DNA of 30,403 nucleotides, taken from assembly GCA_013815395.1 (NCBI GenBank), contig JACDGH010000005.1, positions 1 through 30,403 on the forward strand. Reading direction: 5' to 3'. The stretch is from Parachlamydiaceae bacterium (GTDB lineage: Bacteria; Chlamydiota; Chlamydiia; Chlamydiales; Parachlamydiaceae). Below are positions 1 to 8,470 of the stretch, piece after piece. Position 1 is the stretch's first letter, and every line of letters begins with the position of its first letter. The translations under genes were made by a program, and so were the position numbers. The notes below the pieces were generated by a model. It was not told the DNA's origin, searched no databases, and saw only the letters and a list, made by a program, of their open reading frames with translations.

Positions 1-650
1 GGTTACCCCTTTGTCTCAAGTTATTTTTGGCAGATTTCTTGGCTGAAGCCGCCTTCGTTTTCACTCCGTTCCAACTACGGCTTCAAGGGCTTAAGAAGTA
101 AGCATGAAGGTAATTTCCAACTTTAAAGACGAGCTGAAAAGTAATCTCTTGCAAAATAAACTCATAGCAGTGCGCAGCTCCTGTTGCGCTTTGCTAGCGC
201 ATTAGAATGCACCCACTTTACTGTATCCGTCTTGAAACATCTTATCGTTTTACAAAATGAAGTTGGAGAGCTTTCTTCAAATCAGTTAACAGAGCACCAT
301 GGATATTCATTAACATATCTTACTAAACCATGTTTTACAGGGTTTTGCTAAAATTTGAGGATTTTAATGATAAGAAAATCCTATCCTAACGCAATAGGAA
401 CGGATAATGCTGAAAGCTTCGCATAGGCTAGAAGACTCTTTTGCTTAAAAGCTTTCTTTCGCAACTTAAGTTTTAGCTTAAAGTGTTTGTCAGAATCTAA
501 GGGCAGGGGAAATCCCACGCCAGGGCTTCGCATATGCTTAAAGGCATTTCACAAAAAAGCGCTTTCTACTGAGAAACTTTTTTATCGCCACTATGACATT
601 TTACAAGTCATCGATAGCATTGAACAGTATACGAAAAGTATATTTATGAA
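1..650. other. left-end intergenic stretch, no convincing gene
   Basis: No frame here has the composition, ribosome binding site and length expected of a gene. Visible structures are a hairpin with 8-bp arms AGGATTTT/AAAATCCT at 358-365 and 375-382 (9-nt loop), and a short direct repeat GCTTCGCATA at about 417-427 and 524-534. A TTG-started 67-codon frame at 487-690 runs into the terminator hairpin and looks fortuitous. The plus frame from base 1 stays open for about 40 codons but has no start and no recognisable content. The stretch may be decayed coding sequence or the 3' flank of a gene left of the window. Confidence 0.4.
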
Positions 651-659
651 TTTAAATGA

Positions 660-698
660 AAAAAGGGCCTTTAAGTCGATGAAGACTTAAAGCCCTTT
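660..698 (-). terminator. Rho-independent terminator downstream of tRNA-Leu
   Basis: A long stem pairs 662-677 with 684-698 (AAAGGGC...GACTTAAAGCCCTTT, one bulged base, about 6-nt loop). Read on the minus strand it is followed by a run of T, as expected for termination of the tRNA transcript about 50 bases past the tRNA 3' end. Confidence 0.8.
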
Positions 699-750
699 AA
701 TAAGAAGATAACTAAGTCTTGTTCAAGGACTCATCTTCTTGCGGTTTGGA

Positions 751-833
751 TGCTCGAAGCCGGACTCGAACCGGCACGGCATTGCTGCCAAGGGATTTTA
801 AGTCCCTAGTGTCTACCATTTCACCATCCGAGC
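751..833 (-). tRNA. tRNA-Leu (anticodon UAA)
   Basis: On the minus strand the molecule starts GCTCGGA, continues with U8 and a D arm containing GGTGAAATGGTAGACAC, and has an anticodon stem AGGGA/TCCCT around the loop CTTAAAA, giving anticodon TAA. A class II long variable arm with stem GGCA/TGCC follows, then the T arm GCCGG-TTCGAGT-CCGGC. The acceptor stem closes G1-C72 with one G-U pair and the discriminator is A73, as expected for leucine tRNAs. CCA is not encoded directly after A73 (the next bases are TCCA), so it is probably added after transcription. Confidence 0.95.
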
Positions 834-857
834 ATTACAAGTGAGATAAAGAGAAGA

Positions 858-886
858 ACTTAACCTTTTAGTGACTATTAAGTCAA
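858..886 (-). promoter_or_regulatory. probable promoter of tRNA-Leu
   Basis: On the minus strand a -35-like TTGACT (881-886) and a -10-like TTAAGT (858-863) are separated by 17 bases. The predicted start would lie about 18 bases before the mature tRNA 5' end. The -35 matches consensus at 5 of 6 positions, the -10 only at 3 of 6. Confidence 0.5.
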
Positions 887-924
887 GAAAAACTGCAACA
901 ACTCTAAAAAAAATAGAAAGAAAA

Positions 925-968
925 TACTGTAAGCCGGCTCAAGCAATAGCTTGAAAAGGCTTACAGTA
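925..968 (-). terminator. terminator after the 373-aa hypothetical gene
   Basis: Arms TACTGTAAGCC (925-935) and GGCTTACAGTA (958-968) are perfectly complementary, with an inner stem CAAGC/GCTTG around AATA. On the minus strand the hairpin is followed by a T-rich stretch (complement of 905-924). It lies 14 bases past the stop codon of the neighbouring gene. Confidence 0.85.
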
Positions 969-982
969 AATATTACCCATTC

Positions 983-2104
983 TTATTTCTGATGATTCTC
1001 GTTTTGTTCCTTTTGAGTCTCTTCTTGAATCGCATTCTCATCCGTAGACTGCTGCGGAGCATCCTCTGTAGGAATAGGATTTTCGAAAAAATCTTCGGAT
1101 GAATTGTATTCATCAACACGCTCAGAATTCTCTACAGGCACTTCTGGTTCTGCTACAGCTTCTTTATCCATACTAGCATCATCTTGATGACTATCGACTA
1201 AAGGGCTTTCTGGCTTATTGGATTCATCATCCTCGCCTTCATTATTAGATTGCTGCTTACGTTGTTGATAAATACGCTCTTCTTCCTCTTCTGAAACTTC
1301 GAAACTGCCGTATTCGGGCTGTTCTATAGGAATAACAGGCCCCTTCTCTTCGACATTCACTGGTTTTGGCTCTTCTTTAGAATAAAAAGCTCCTCTAAAT
1401 AAAGCATTATCTTTGTACCGGGCAATTGTTTCTGAAATGAGTGTTGAAGGTGGGGGCAACAAAGAAGTTAATATTGAAGCTGTTGTAACCGGTTGAACAA
1501 GCGATTCATCCCCAGCTACAAGTTTACGTGGCTCTGCCAATTCAATACGCGGGGCTAATTCTTTATTATCGACGTTAGAAGACTCCTCTGACACTGCACC
1601 CTCTACACCATCTTCGCGGCCGCGACGACGGCGATATTGACGTCGGCGATCACGCTTCTTATCCAGACGCGGGTCGACAGCAGATTTAGCATCTGCTTGA
1701 GCACCTTGAGCGGGAGCTTCATTAACTGGCGCGCTATAGTCTTCTTGAGATTGCTGATTTGACTCAACTTTTTCCGGAGGATGCTCATGGTGTGTGCTAG
1801 CGCGCATCTGAGCATCGCGTCCACCTCCAATTTTGATAGCACGATCGATTCCAACATTTTTCAGAACCATACGCGCTTCACGCACTTCAAGAACTTCATA
1901 ATCACTGACCGGAACCAAAAAGGCCTTTGGGCGCTCCATAGAGCGAAAGAAAAAAGAATGGCCAAAGGAGACCACCTCAATAGCATCGACAAAATATTCT
2001 TCTTGCGCAGTACTCTTGCTGCTACGAACAACTAATTTGCATCCCTCTCTAGGAGTAATAACAGTTTCAATAATAGGTTCACGTGTAAAATCCACTTGAT
2101 TCAT
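983..2104 (-). CDS. hypothetical protein, basic cluster and long acidic disordered tail
   Basis: I do not recognise a named family. The first ~95 residues look folded, with beta-rich stretches such as GCKLVVRSSK and EYFVDAIEVVSFG. Residues ~100-145 are Gln/Ala/Glu-rich. Residues 149-162 form a strongly basic patch (KKRDRRRQYRRRRG). From about 245 to the end (373) the chain is dominated by Glu, Asp, Ser, Asn and Gln and is very probably disordered. There is no signal peptide and no membrane segment. It lies downstream of gapA on the same strand with a 103-base gap, the position that CT504 (a hypothetical protein) has in Chlamydia as I recall it, so orthology is possible. Chosen start: ATG at 2104, with only a weak Shine-Dalgarno. 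The basic patch could bind nucleic acid, but that is inference. Confidence 0.8.
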   Translation of the reverse strand: MNQVDFTREPIIETVITPREGCKLVVRSSKSTAQEEYFVDAIEVVSFGHSFFFRSMERPKAFLVPVSDYEVLEVREARMVLKNVGIDRAIKIGGGRDAQMRASTHHEHPPEKVESNQQSQEDYSAPVNEAPAQGAQADAKSAVDPRLDKKRDRRRQYRRRRGREDGVEGAVSEESSNVDNKELAPRIELAEPRKLVAGDESLVQPVTTASILTSLLPPPSTLISETIARYKDNALFRGAFYSKEEPKPVNVEEKGPVIPIEQPEYGSFEVSEEEEERIYQQRKQQSNNEGEDDESNKPESPLVDSHQDDASMDKEAVAEPEVPVENSERVDEYNSSEDFFENPIPTEDAPQQSTDENAIQEETQKEQNENHQK

Positions 2105-2207
2105 TCCATTGTTAATAGTTTTAATAAAACAGATAGCGAACTAGGAAGCTGAATATGTCATTCATAAAAAGTGTGCTTCCCTTTCAATATCTGATAAGTC
2201 ATATGAT

Positions 2208-3212
2208 TTAATGCATTGCCATATACTCAAGCAAATCGACAACACGATAGGCATATCCCATTTCGTTATCGTACCAGGCAATTATCTTGTAAAATTTATC
2301 GTTAAGAGCGATTCCAGCATCTTTATCGAAGATTGCAGAGTAGGTGCTGCCAATAAAGTCTGAAGACACCACTTGCTCATCACAATAAGCTAAAATCCCT
2401 TTCATCGGTCCTTCTGCTGCCATTTTCATGACACGACAGATTTCTTCGTAATTAGTGGCTTTGCTCAGTCGAACAGTTAAGTCAACAACAGAGACATCTA
2501 CAACCGGCACACGCAAAGCCATTCCCGTTAGCTTACCTTTAACTTCCGGCAAACATAAAGCCACAGCCTTAGCAGCGCCCGTAGAAGCTGGAATAATGTT
2601 TTGACAAGCTCCACGCCCTCCGCGCCAGTCTTTTTTTGAAGGACCATCGACAGTTGGCTGGGTTGCTGTCATAGCATGAATGGTGGTCATTAACCCCTCT
2701 TCAATACCAAAATTATCTAGTAAAACTTTTGTAATCGGTGCCAAACAGTTAGTGGTGCAAGAAGCGTTAGAAACGATTAAATCCTTCTCAGGCTGATAAT
2801 TCTGATGGTTAACACCCATCACAAAGGTTGGAACATCGTCTTTAGCGGGAGCGGAAATAATCACGTGACCCGCGCCGGCAGTAAGATGCTGACCGGCTGT
2901 TTCCATTGTCGTAAATAATCCCGTGGATTCAATCACAAAGTCAATTTTTAAATCACGCCAAGGAAGTTTTTTGGGATCGCGCTCTGAAAGTACAATTGTT
3001 TTCTTTCCATTGACAATCATAGCTTCCCCTTCTGTGGCTATAGTACCGTCAAAAGTGCCATGCGTAGAATCAAATTTTAAAAGATAAGCTAAATTATCAC
3101 AGGGCACAACGTCATTGATAGCTACAATATTTAAATCGGAACGTGAGGCAGCAATGCGGTATACAAGTCGACCAATTCGGCCAAAACCATTAATTGCAAT
3201 ATTTACAGGCAT
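2208..3212 (-). CDS. gapA: glyceraldehyde-3-phosphate dehydrogenase (type I)
   Basis: This cytosolic glycolytic enzyme oxidises and phosphorylates glyceraldehyde-3-phosphate with NAD+ to 1,3-bisphosphoglycerate. The N-terminal Rossmann motif INGFGRIGR (7-15) and the NAD-preferring Asp in AINDVV (about 34) are present. The signature SNASCTTNCLAP carries the catalytic Cys152, with the partner His in TTIHAMTATQ at about 179. The substrate loop NIIPASTGAAKAV and the C-terminal WYDNEMGYAYRVVDL are intact. At 334 aa it has the normal family length. The start is fixed by a strong Shine-Dalgarno GGAGGG six bases before the ATG. It lies beyond the ribosomal terminator, so it probably has its own promoter in 3213-3460. 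Confidence 0.98.
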   Translation of the reverse strand: MPVNIAINGFGRIGRLVYRIAASRSDLNIVAINDVVPCDNLAYLLKFDSTHGTFDGTIATEGEAMIVNGKKTIVLSERDPKKLPWRDLKIDFVIESTGLFTTMETAGQHLTAGAGHVIISAPAKDDVPTFVMGVNHQNYQPEKDLIVSNASCTTNCLAPITKVLLDNFGIEEGLMTTIHAMTATQPTVDGPSKKDWRGGRGACQNIIPASTGAAKAVALCLPEVKGKLTGMALRVPVVDVSVVDLTVRLSKATNYEEICRVMKMAAEGPMKGILAYCDEQVVSSDFIGSTYSAIFDKDAGIALNDKFYKIIAWYDNEMGYAYRVVDLLEYMAMH

Positions 3213-3460
3213 AGCACCCTCCGATCTTTAACTAACTTCTTCAATTTCAGGTATTTACAAACGAAATATCGATAGCTGAATTTTATCGCAAATCCATCTA
3301 GCATATAAGCTTTCATCATAGATGAATAGAGAACTAAAGTAAAGGAAAAGGTATGGCATGTTTGTGGTAAAAAAAGCTGTCAGCTTTCGAAGAGTAGGAC
3401 TTCTAAATAGAACGGTCCAAATGGCACCTTGAGCGTGCATCAAACGCATCTATAGAATGA

Positions 3461-3492
3461 AAAAAAAGCGACATTTTCATGTCGCTTTTTTC
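3461..3492 (-). terminator. terminator closing the ribosomal superoperon
   Basis: GCGACAT (3468-3474) pairs with ATGTCGC (3479-3485) around TTTC, and the stem is extended by A and T runs on either side. On the minus strand the hairpin is followed by seven T, 10-40 bases after the rplQ stop. The A/T symmetry means it could also stop plus-strand transcripts. Confidence 0.9.
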
Positions 3493-3501
3493 AAGAAAGA
3501 A

Positions 3502-3930
3502 TTATTCGCTAAGGTACTCAATGATGCAGTTTTGTGCATTATCGCCTACGCGTCTATTACTCTTAATAATGCGTGTATAGCCGCCATTGCGAGAAACAAA
3601 GCGCTTACCAAGCACACTAAATAGATTATCGATAACGAGGCGATCATCGTTATAAGCACTTGTATCGCCTTGTCTAGCAGCTCTTTCTTCTTTATCAGTT
3701 AATGGATTAAAACGAATCATTAACTGAGCGATAGCTTGACGTCTTGCAGCCAGCGTATTTTTCTTTGCTAAAGTCACCATGCGATCGGCGAAGCGACGCA
3801 AGGCTTTTGCTTTAGGCACAGTCGTTTCAATACGACCATGATTAATTAACGATTTTAGCATATTTGCAAACATGCAACGACGATGTGACGAAGTGCGATT
3901 GAGTTTGCATGTATTATTTAAATGTCTCAT
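3502..3930 (-). CDS. rplQ: 50S ribosomal protein L17
   Basis: L17 binds near the peptide exit region of the large subunit. The N terminus MRHLNNTCKLNRTSSHRR and the following MLKSLINHGRIETTVPKAKALR are the family signature. The 142 aa length is slightly above the 127 of E. coli because of a longer middle region (residues ~80-100). It is the last gene of the ribosomal block, 14 bases after rpoA, as in the alpha operon of most bacteria, and is followed by a strong terminator. Confidence 0.97.
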   Translation of the reverse strand: MRHLNNTCKLNRTSSHRRCMFANMLKSLINHGRIETTVPKAKALRRFADRMVTLAKKNTLAARRQAIAQLMIRFNPLTDKEERAARQGDTSAYNDDRLVIDNLFSVLGKRFVSRNGGYTRIIKSNRRVGDNAQNCIIEYLSE

Positions 3931-3944
3931 AAATGACTATCCTA

Positions 3945-5060
3945 TTACTCTTCAACTTTAGCTATTTCTTTACGACCTTTTCTTTCTTCATGATACTCAC
4001 GAATGAATTCCTTGGCATTGTCGGAAGTGATGCCATAGCGTGCAAGATCCATTCCTAGATGTAAGTTCATCTCGTGCAACTTAGCCTTAATCTCATTAAG
4101 AGATTTCTTGCCAAAATTACGGAACTCCAACATTTTTCTTTCAGGAATAGATACTAACTCCGCAATAGTCTCAATGTTAGCACCGCTCAAGCAATTAGTC
4201 GATCGGACAGAAAGCTCAATCTCGTCAATACGAAGCCCGAGTTTTTCCATCATCTCATCTTGATCGCCATCGCCCTCGCCAAGACCTTCGTCAAAGGAAA
4301 GAATGTGCGCTTTTACTTTGCTAAACACTTCAAAGTGTTTAATGCAAATTTGTGAAGCAAATGAAATTGCTTCAACAGGAGTCACTCTGCCATCAGTAGT
4401 GATCTCAAAAATTAATTTATCAAAATCTGTATCTTGTCCAACACGAGTATTTTCAACCATGTAGTTAACTAAGCGTACTGGCGAGAACGCTGAATCGATT
4501 AGAATTTCATCAGAAGTTTTATCGCGTACGACATGCCTTTCTGACGGAACATAGCCTCTACCGAAAGCAACGCGTAAGTCTATTTGACGGCGCATTGGCT
4601 TAGTAACAGTAAACAAATGTAAGTTAGGATTGACAACTTCAAAATTGCCATCTTCAATTACATCATGTAATTTCACATGATATTGTCCTTTATGCTTATC
4701 AAGATCTTCCTGAGTAATCTCCAATAAACTAGTAAGGATGCGAGGCTCTCTGGAATATGCAGTATCATCCATCGGTAACTTTCGGAGCAAAGCTCCTTTA
4801 AAGTTTAGAATGATATTAGTCATATCTTCAAGAATTCCCTCTATGCACATATACTCGTGGGATATTCCTTCAATGCGCAAAGAGATAATTGCTACAGCTT
4901 CCAATGAAGACAACATCATGCGACGCATGGAATTTCCAACAGTATGCCCAAATCCTCTTTCGAATGGCTCGGCGATAAAACGTGCAAATGTCGGCGTAGC
5001 TGACTCTTCATCGAGAGTAATTTTTTGTGGCATTTCAAACTTGCCGTACTTAACTGACAT
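3945..5060 (-). CDS. rpoA: DNA-directed RNA polymerase alpha subunit
   Basis: Alpha dimerises to nucleate assembly of core RNA polymerase. Its C-terminal domain contacts promoter UP elements and activators. The N-terminal domain shows RFIAEPFERGFGHTVGNSMRR (about 27-47), the beta/beta' assembly region. The C-terminal domain (about 288-340) contains the helix-hairpin-helix region with RNFGKKSLNEIKAKL. At 371 aa it is longer than E. coli (329), mainly from an extended linker/C terminus rich in charged residues, similar to the long chlamydial alpha. rpsD, which precedes rpoA in many bacteria, is absent here. Confidence 0.98.
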   Translation of the reverse strand: MSVKYGKFEMPQKITLDEESATPTFARFIAEPFERGFGHTVGNSMRRMMLSSLEAVAIISLRIEGISHEYMCIEGILEDMTNIILNFKGALLRKLPMDDTAYSREPRILTSLLEITQEDLDKHKGQYHVKLHDVIEDGNFEVVNPNLHLFTVTKPMRRQIDLRVAFGRGYVPSERHVVRDKTSDEILIDSAFSPVRLVNYMVENTRVGQDTDFDKLIFEITTDGRVTPVEAISFASQICIKHFEVFSKVKAHILSFDEGLGEGDGDQDEMMEKLGLRIDEIELSVRSTNCLSGANIETIAELVSIPERKMLEFRNFGKKSLNEIKAKLHEMNLHLGMDLARYGITSDNAKEFIREYHEERKGRKEIAKVEE

Positions 5061-5176
5061 GCTGCAACTCCTGATAGTAAAGATAAGTTTTAGAGTCCCG
5101 AATGATGTTATCTGCTTGGGGCTATAAATTTGTTGTCATCGAGACAATGTTTACTGGCAATTTCTTAATTATATTC

Positions 5177-5581
5177 TTATACACGTCTACGTTTACGAGC
5201 ACGGCAGCCATTATGCGGCACTGGAGTTGTATCTCTGATCGCGCTAATAGTAAGTCCAGCACTTTGAAGACCTCTAACAGCTGATTCACGACCAGCTCCA
5301 GGACCTTTCAAATTAACTTCAACTTCTTTCATACCCACAGTCATTGCATTCTTAGCAGCATCTTGCGCAGCTACAGTGGCAGCAAATGCAGAAGACTTTC
5401 TTGAACCGGAGAAGTTTACTTTTCCAGCTGAAGCCCAAGAGACAACACGTCCTGAGGGGTCTGTTATTGCAATAATAGTATTGTTAAACGTTGCTTTTAC
5501 ATGTGCTACACCTGAAGGCACATGATTAGCAAATTTCTTTTTTGTCTTAACGACTTTTTTAGTTGGGGCTTGCTTACTCAA
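5177..5581 (-). CDS. rpsK: 30S ribosomal protein S11
   Basis: S11 shapes the platform of the small subunit near the mRNA exit. Visible family features are GVAHVKATFNNTIIAITD, the GPGAGRESAVRGL segment and the C-terminal TPVPHNGCRARKRRRV. The 134 aa length is normal. It lies 18 bases after rpsM and is followed by a 116-base gap to rpoA, the largest gap between genes of the block, where rpsD would be in E. coli. Confidence 0.97.
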   Translation of the reverse strand: MSKQAPTKKVVKTKKKFANHVPSGVAHVKATFNNTIIAITDPSGRVVSWASAGKVNFSGSRKSSAFAATVAAQDAAKNAMTVGMKEVEVNLKGPGAGRESAVRGLQSAGLTISAIRDTTPVPHNGCRARKRRRV

Positions 5582-5599
5582 AGTTCGGGACTCCTCTAA

Positions 5600-5968
5600 T
5601 TATTTTTTCTTATTAGCGACGGTCTTACGTCGACCTTTTCGCGTTCTTGAATTTGTTCGAGTGCGCTGTCCGCGACAAGGCAAGCCTACACGGTGACGCA
5701 TACCGCGGTAGGAATGGATATTGATCAAGCGCTTGATATTGTTTTGTATTTGGCGACGTAGATCACCTTCAACAAGATATTCAGCTTGTAGCAACCCGTT
5801 GATGCGTGCAATATCATCTTGGGTTAACTTAATTGCTCGCATAGCAGGATCTAAACCTAACACTGTGATGACTTCTAGTGCCCTATGTCGACCTACACCA
5901 TATATATACGTGAGACTAATCTCTAAACGTTTATTATCAGGTATGTCGATACCGATAATTCTAGGCAT
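5600..5968 (-). CDS. rpsM: 30S ribosomal protein S13
   Basis: S13 sits in the head of the 30S subunit and bridges to the large subunit and P-site tRNA. Signatures are IGIDIPDNKRLEISLTYIYG at the N terminus and RGMRHRVGLPCRGQRTRTN toward the C terminus. The 122 aa length is typical. A strong Shine-Dalgarno (AAGAGGAG) precedes the ATG. It follows secY directly; rpmJ, often between them, is absent as in Chlamydia. Confidence 0.97.
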   Translation of the reverse strand: MPRIIGIDIPDNKRLEISLTYIYGVGRHRALEVITVLGLDPAMRAIKLTQDDIARINGLLQAEYLVEGDLRRQIQNNIKRLINIHSYRGMRHRVGLPCRGQRTRTNSRTRKGRRKTVANKKK

Positions 5969-5986
5969 TGGATACTCCTCTTATTA

Positions 5987-6002
5987 GACGCATTATCGCG
6001 TC
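5987..6002 (-). promoter_or_regulatory. small hairpin in the rpsM leader
   Basis: GACGC (5987-5991) and GCGTC (5998-6002) form a 5-bp stem with a 6-base loop just upstream of the rpsM Shine-Dalgarno, at the position where the alpha operon begins in E. coli. A second short palindrome TTGCATTTAATGCAA lies at about 6043-6057. A regulatory role is only a possibility. Confidence 0.3.
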
Positions 6003-6068
6003 CCTCAATTTACAAAATGATTTAAGTATGTTACCAAACTCTTGCATTTAATGCAAAAGTAAACTTCA

Positions 6069-7445
6069 TTAGCGACCTTTGATGCGCCCACGCTTCATAA
6101 AACCATCATAGCGTTTCATAAGCAGATGTGACTCGATTTGTTTCATTGTATCGAGAACAACACCAACGAGAATCAAGAGGGCGGTACCACCAAAAAAGTA
6201 ACTGATGGTCTGCGGCACACCAAGAATTCTTCCAATAATCGTTGGAAGAATAGCGATGAGTGCCAAAAACACGGCTCCGAGTAAAGTCACTCGGTTCATT
6301 GTCTGTTCTAAGTAGTCTTGCGTCGGCTTACCTTGACGAATGCCAGGAATAAACGCGCCATTCTTCTTCATATCAGAAGCTATTTGATCAGGGCGAAACT
6401 GAGTAGCAGTCCAAAAATAAGTGAAGAAAACGATCAGCAAGATAAACATAATCAGATGCAAAGTATTCCCAGGTGACAACCATCCGGCAAATTCACCAAT
6501 CCAATTACCTTTACCAATAAACGTTCCCAGAGTTGCTGGAAACATTAATAGGGAAGAGGCAAAAATTACTGGCACAACGCCAGCGTAATTAACTTTTAAT
6601 GGGATGTAAGAATTGCCACCTTGAACTTCACGTCGGCCAACAACACGTCTAGCATACTGCAAAGGTATTCGGCGATGACCCTGAATAATTAATATGGTGG
6701 CAATGGTTACAATAACAAAAAGACTTGCAAGTACCACTACAGATGAAAAACTCATTTGACCTGCTACTTGCGAGTCCAAATTAAGCTGCTGCATGATCAA
6801 GCCAAAAGCAGTAGGCAATTGCGAAAGGATACCGATCATAATGATCAGGCTCATGCCATTGCCTATGCCTCTTTCTGTAATTTGCTCGCCTACCCACATT
6901 AAAAAGACAGTACCCGTCGTCATAGTACAAATAACGATTAGATAGAAAAGCCACGGGAAACCAAACATTTGAATATCCAAAAGCTCCCCAGCAATGATTC
7001 CTGGCCGGCTTATATTCATTTGTAATGCATATTTAGCAAAAAGGCCTGATTGCAAAAAAGCAAGTATGAGTGTAAGGAAACGTGTCATTTTATTGACTTT
7101 CCTGCGACCCTGCTCGCTATTTTCTTTAATTTCTCGCTGTAGTGAAGGCCACAATGCAACAAGAAGTTGCATGATGATTGAGGCGGAGATGTAGGGAACT
7201 ACACCTAGCGCGACAACCGTCATTTGTGAAAATGCACCACCAGAAAAAATATCCACCATCTGAAAGAGGTTTTGACCCCCACCAGTAGCGTGTCTGAAAA
7301 AGCTCACGGCAATTTCACCGTTGATGCCAGGCACTGGGATAAATCCTCCTATGCGGCAAACTGCCAACATAAGCAAAGTAAATAGGATTTTCGATTTCAG
7401 CTCTGGGACTTGCGCAATTCGTTGGATTTCTCGAAGCATTGACAT
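6069..7445 (-). CDS. secY: preprotein translocase channel subunit SecY
   Basis: SecY is the core of the Sec channel in the inner membrane, working with SecE, SecG and the SecA motor. The protein starts with an amphipathic segment, and the family signature around GGFIPVPGIN is present. There are about ten hydrophobic segments, including the lateral-gate helix ALGVVPYISASIIMQLL. The cytosolic loops include GHRRIPLQYARRVVGRR, and the basic tail ends in KRGRIKGR. At 458 aa it fits the family (E. coli 443). It is placed between rplO and rpsM as in the spc operon. Confidence 0.97.
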   Translation of the reverse strand: MSMLREIQRIAQVPELKSKILFTLLMLAVCRIGGFIPVPGINGEIAVSFFRHATGGGQNLFQMVDIFSGGAFSQMTVVALGVVPYISASIIMQLLVALWPSLQREIKENSEQGRRKVNKMTRFLTLILAFLQSGLFAKYALQMNISRPGIIAGELLDIQMFGFPWLFYLIVICTMTTGTVFLMWVGEQITERGIGNGMSLIIMIGILSQLPTAFGLIMQQLNLDSQVAGQMSFSSVVVLASLFVIVTIATILIIQGHRRIPLQYARRVVGRREVQGGNSYIPLKVNYAGVVPVIFASSLLMFPATLGTFIGKGNWIGEFAGWLSPGNTLHLIMFILLIVFFTYFWTATQFRPDQIASDMKKNGAFIPGIRQGKPTQDYLEQTMNRVTLLGAVFLALIAILPTIIGRILGVPQTISYFFGGTALLILVGVVLDTMKQIESHLLMKRYDGFMKRGRIKGR

Positions 7446-7470
7446 TACTCTGTGGTTAAGCAGGAGTTAA

Positions 7471-7929
7471 TTAAGCATTGCTTGGCACGTTGAAAGGTAT
7501 TTTTGCATTTTGCAATTTCTCTTTAGCACTTTCTGAGATTGTGCTAATATCAATAGTCACTTTCTTCGTCAGTTCGCCGCCACCAAGTATTTTAACTTTA
7601 ACGTTACGTCCTTTAATGATTCCGCGATCTGCAAGTGTTTCCATGTTGACGATTTCGCCATCTTCGAATGCAGCATCGATTTGTCCAAGATTAATACCCT
7701 TATATTCATCGCGAAAGCGTGCATTATTAAATCCGCGAATAGGCATTTTCATGAACGTACGGAACTGACCACCTTCGTAGCCAAGACGACGCTTGTAGCC
7801 AGATCTAGAACCCGCACCTTTTTCACCGCGTCCAGATGTTTTGCCTAGACCAGAGCCTAGACCACGACCAACGCGTTTGATGCTTTTTTTGGGCCTTGAT
7901 GTATTCTTAAGAGCTCCAAGTGATAACAT
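7471..7929 (-). CDS. rplO: 50S ribosomal protein L15
   Basis: L15 is a late-assembly 23S rRNA binding protein. Its glycine-rich basic N-terminal extension (GRGLGSGLGKTSGRGEKG) reaches into the rRNA, and its globular domain follows from about residue 60. The 152 aa length is normal. Its start codon overlaps the rpsE stop by one base, so translation is probably coupled. rpmD (L30), normally between rpsE and rplO, is absent. Confidence 0.97.
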   Translation of the reverse strand: MLSLGALKNTSRPKKSIKRVGRGLGSGLGKTSGRGEKGAGSRSGYKRRLGYEGGQFRTFMKMPIRGFNNARFRDEYKGINLGQIDAAFEDGEIVNMETLADRGIIKGRNVKVKILGGGELTKKVTIDISTISESAKEKLQNAKIPFNVPSNA

Positions 7930-8423
7930 TACACACCTCTCGTCTGTTTAATCATATCGCGTGTTCTTAGCTGGGAAAGAGCTTTGAATGTAGCTTTAAC
8001 TTGATTGATAGGATTAGAAGCACCAAGGCTTTTCGCCATAACATCTTTAATTCCAGCCATTTCAAGAACTGCCCGAACTTTAGATCCAGCAATTACACCG
8101 GCTCCATCAGGAGCTGGCTTAAGAAGTACTACAGCACCGTCCCATTTCACCATAACTTCATGAGGGATAGTAGTGCCATGCAAAGGATAAGAAACCATTT
8201 GCTTACGAGCAGCTTCACCACCCTTACGGATGGCATCAGTCAATTCGTTTGCTTTAGCAAAGCCAAAGCCAACACGCCCTTTTCCGTCACCTACAAGAAT
8301 CAAAGCTGAAAAGCTAAACTTACGTCCACCTTTAACAACTTTGGAGCAGCGGTTAATATAAAGTACTTTTTCAGTCACATCGCTGTGGCTTTTTTCCTTT
8401 TTCGAATCATTATTTTTAGCCAT
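7929..8423 (-). CDS. rpsE: 30S ribosomal protein S5
   Basis: S5 contributes to decoding accuracy at the mRNA entry side of the 30S subunit. The double-stranded RNA-binding-like N domain carries VVKGGRKFSFSALILVGD and GRVGFGFAKANE. The C domain has the S5 ribosomal fold with GAGVIAGSKVRAVLEMAGI. The 164 aa length is normal. The stop overlaps the rplO start. Confidence 0.97.
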   Translation of the reverse strand: MAKNNDSKKEKSHSDVTEKVLYINRCSKVVKGGRKFSFSALILVGDGKGRVGFGFAKANELTDAIRKGGEAARKQMVSYPLHGTTIPHEVMVKWDGAVVLLKPAPDGAGVIAGSKVRAVLEMAGIKDVMAKSLGASNPINQVKATFKALSQLRTRDMIKQTRGV

Positions 8424-8470
8424 TTAAAACCCTTAATTTTTTTTCAGCAGTGATATACCCGCTGCCGAAT

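Noticed and set aside
1..123. Frame open from the first base
   Set aside because: About 40 codons with no start and no recognisable motif; too short to call a gene tail.
487..690. 67-codon plus-strand frame before the tRNA terminator
   Set aside because: It starts with TTG, has no Shine-Dalgarno, ends inside a terminator hairpin and shows no recognisable protein features.
2144..2180. GGAAGC/GCTTCC inverted repeat after gapA as a terminator
   Set aside because: Only six base pairs with a 25-base loop and no T-run; too weak to call.
3255..3449. 64-codon frame between gapA and the ribosomal terminator
   Set aside because: It lies in the gapA leader, lacks a ribosome binding site and has unlikely composition.
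5969..6068. Search for rpmJ between secY and rpsM
   Set aside because: The 100-base gap contains no frame resembling L36.
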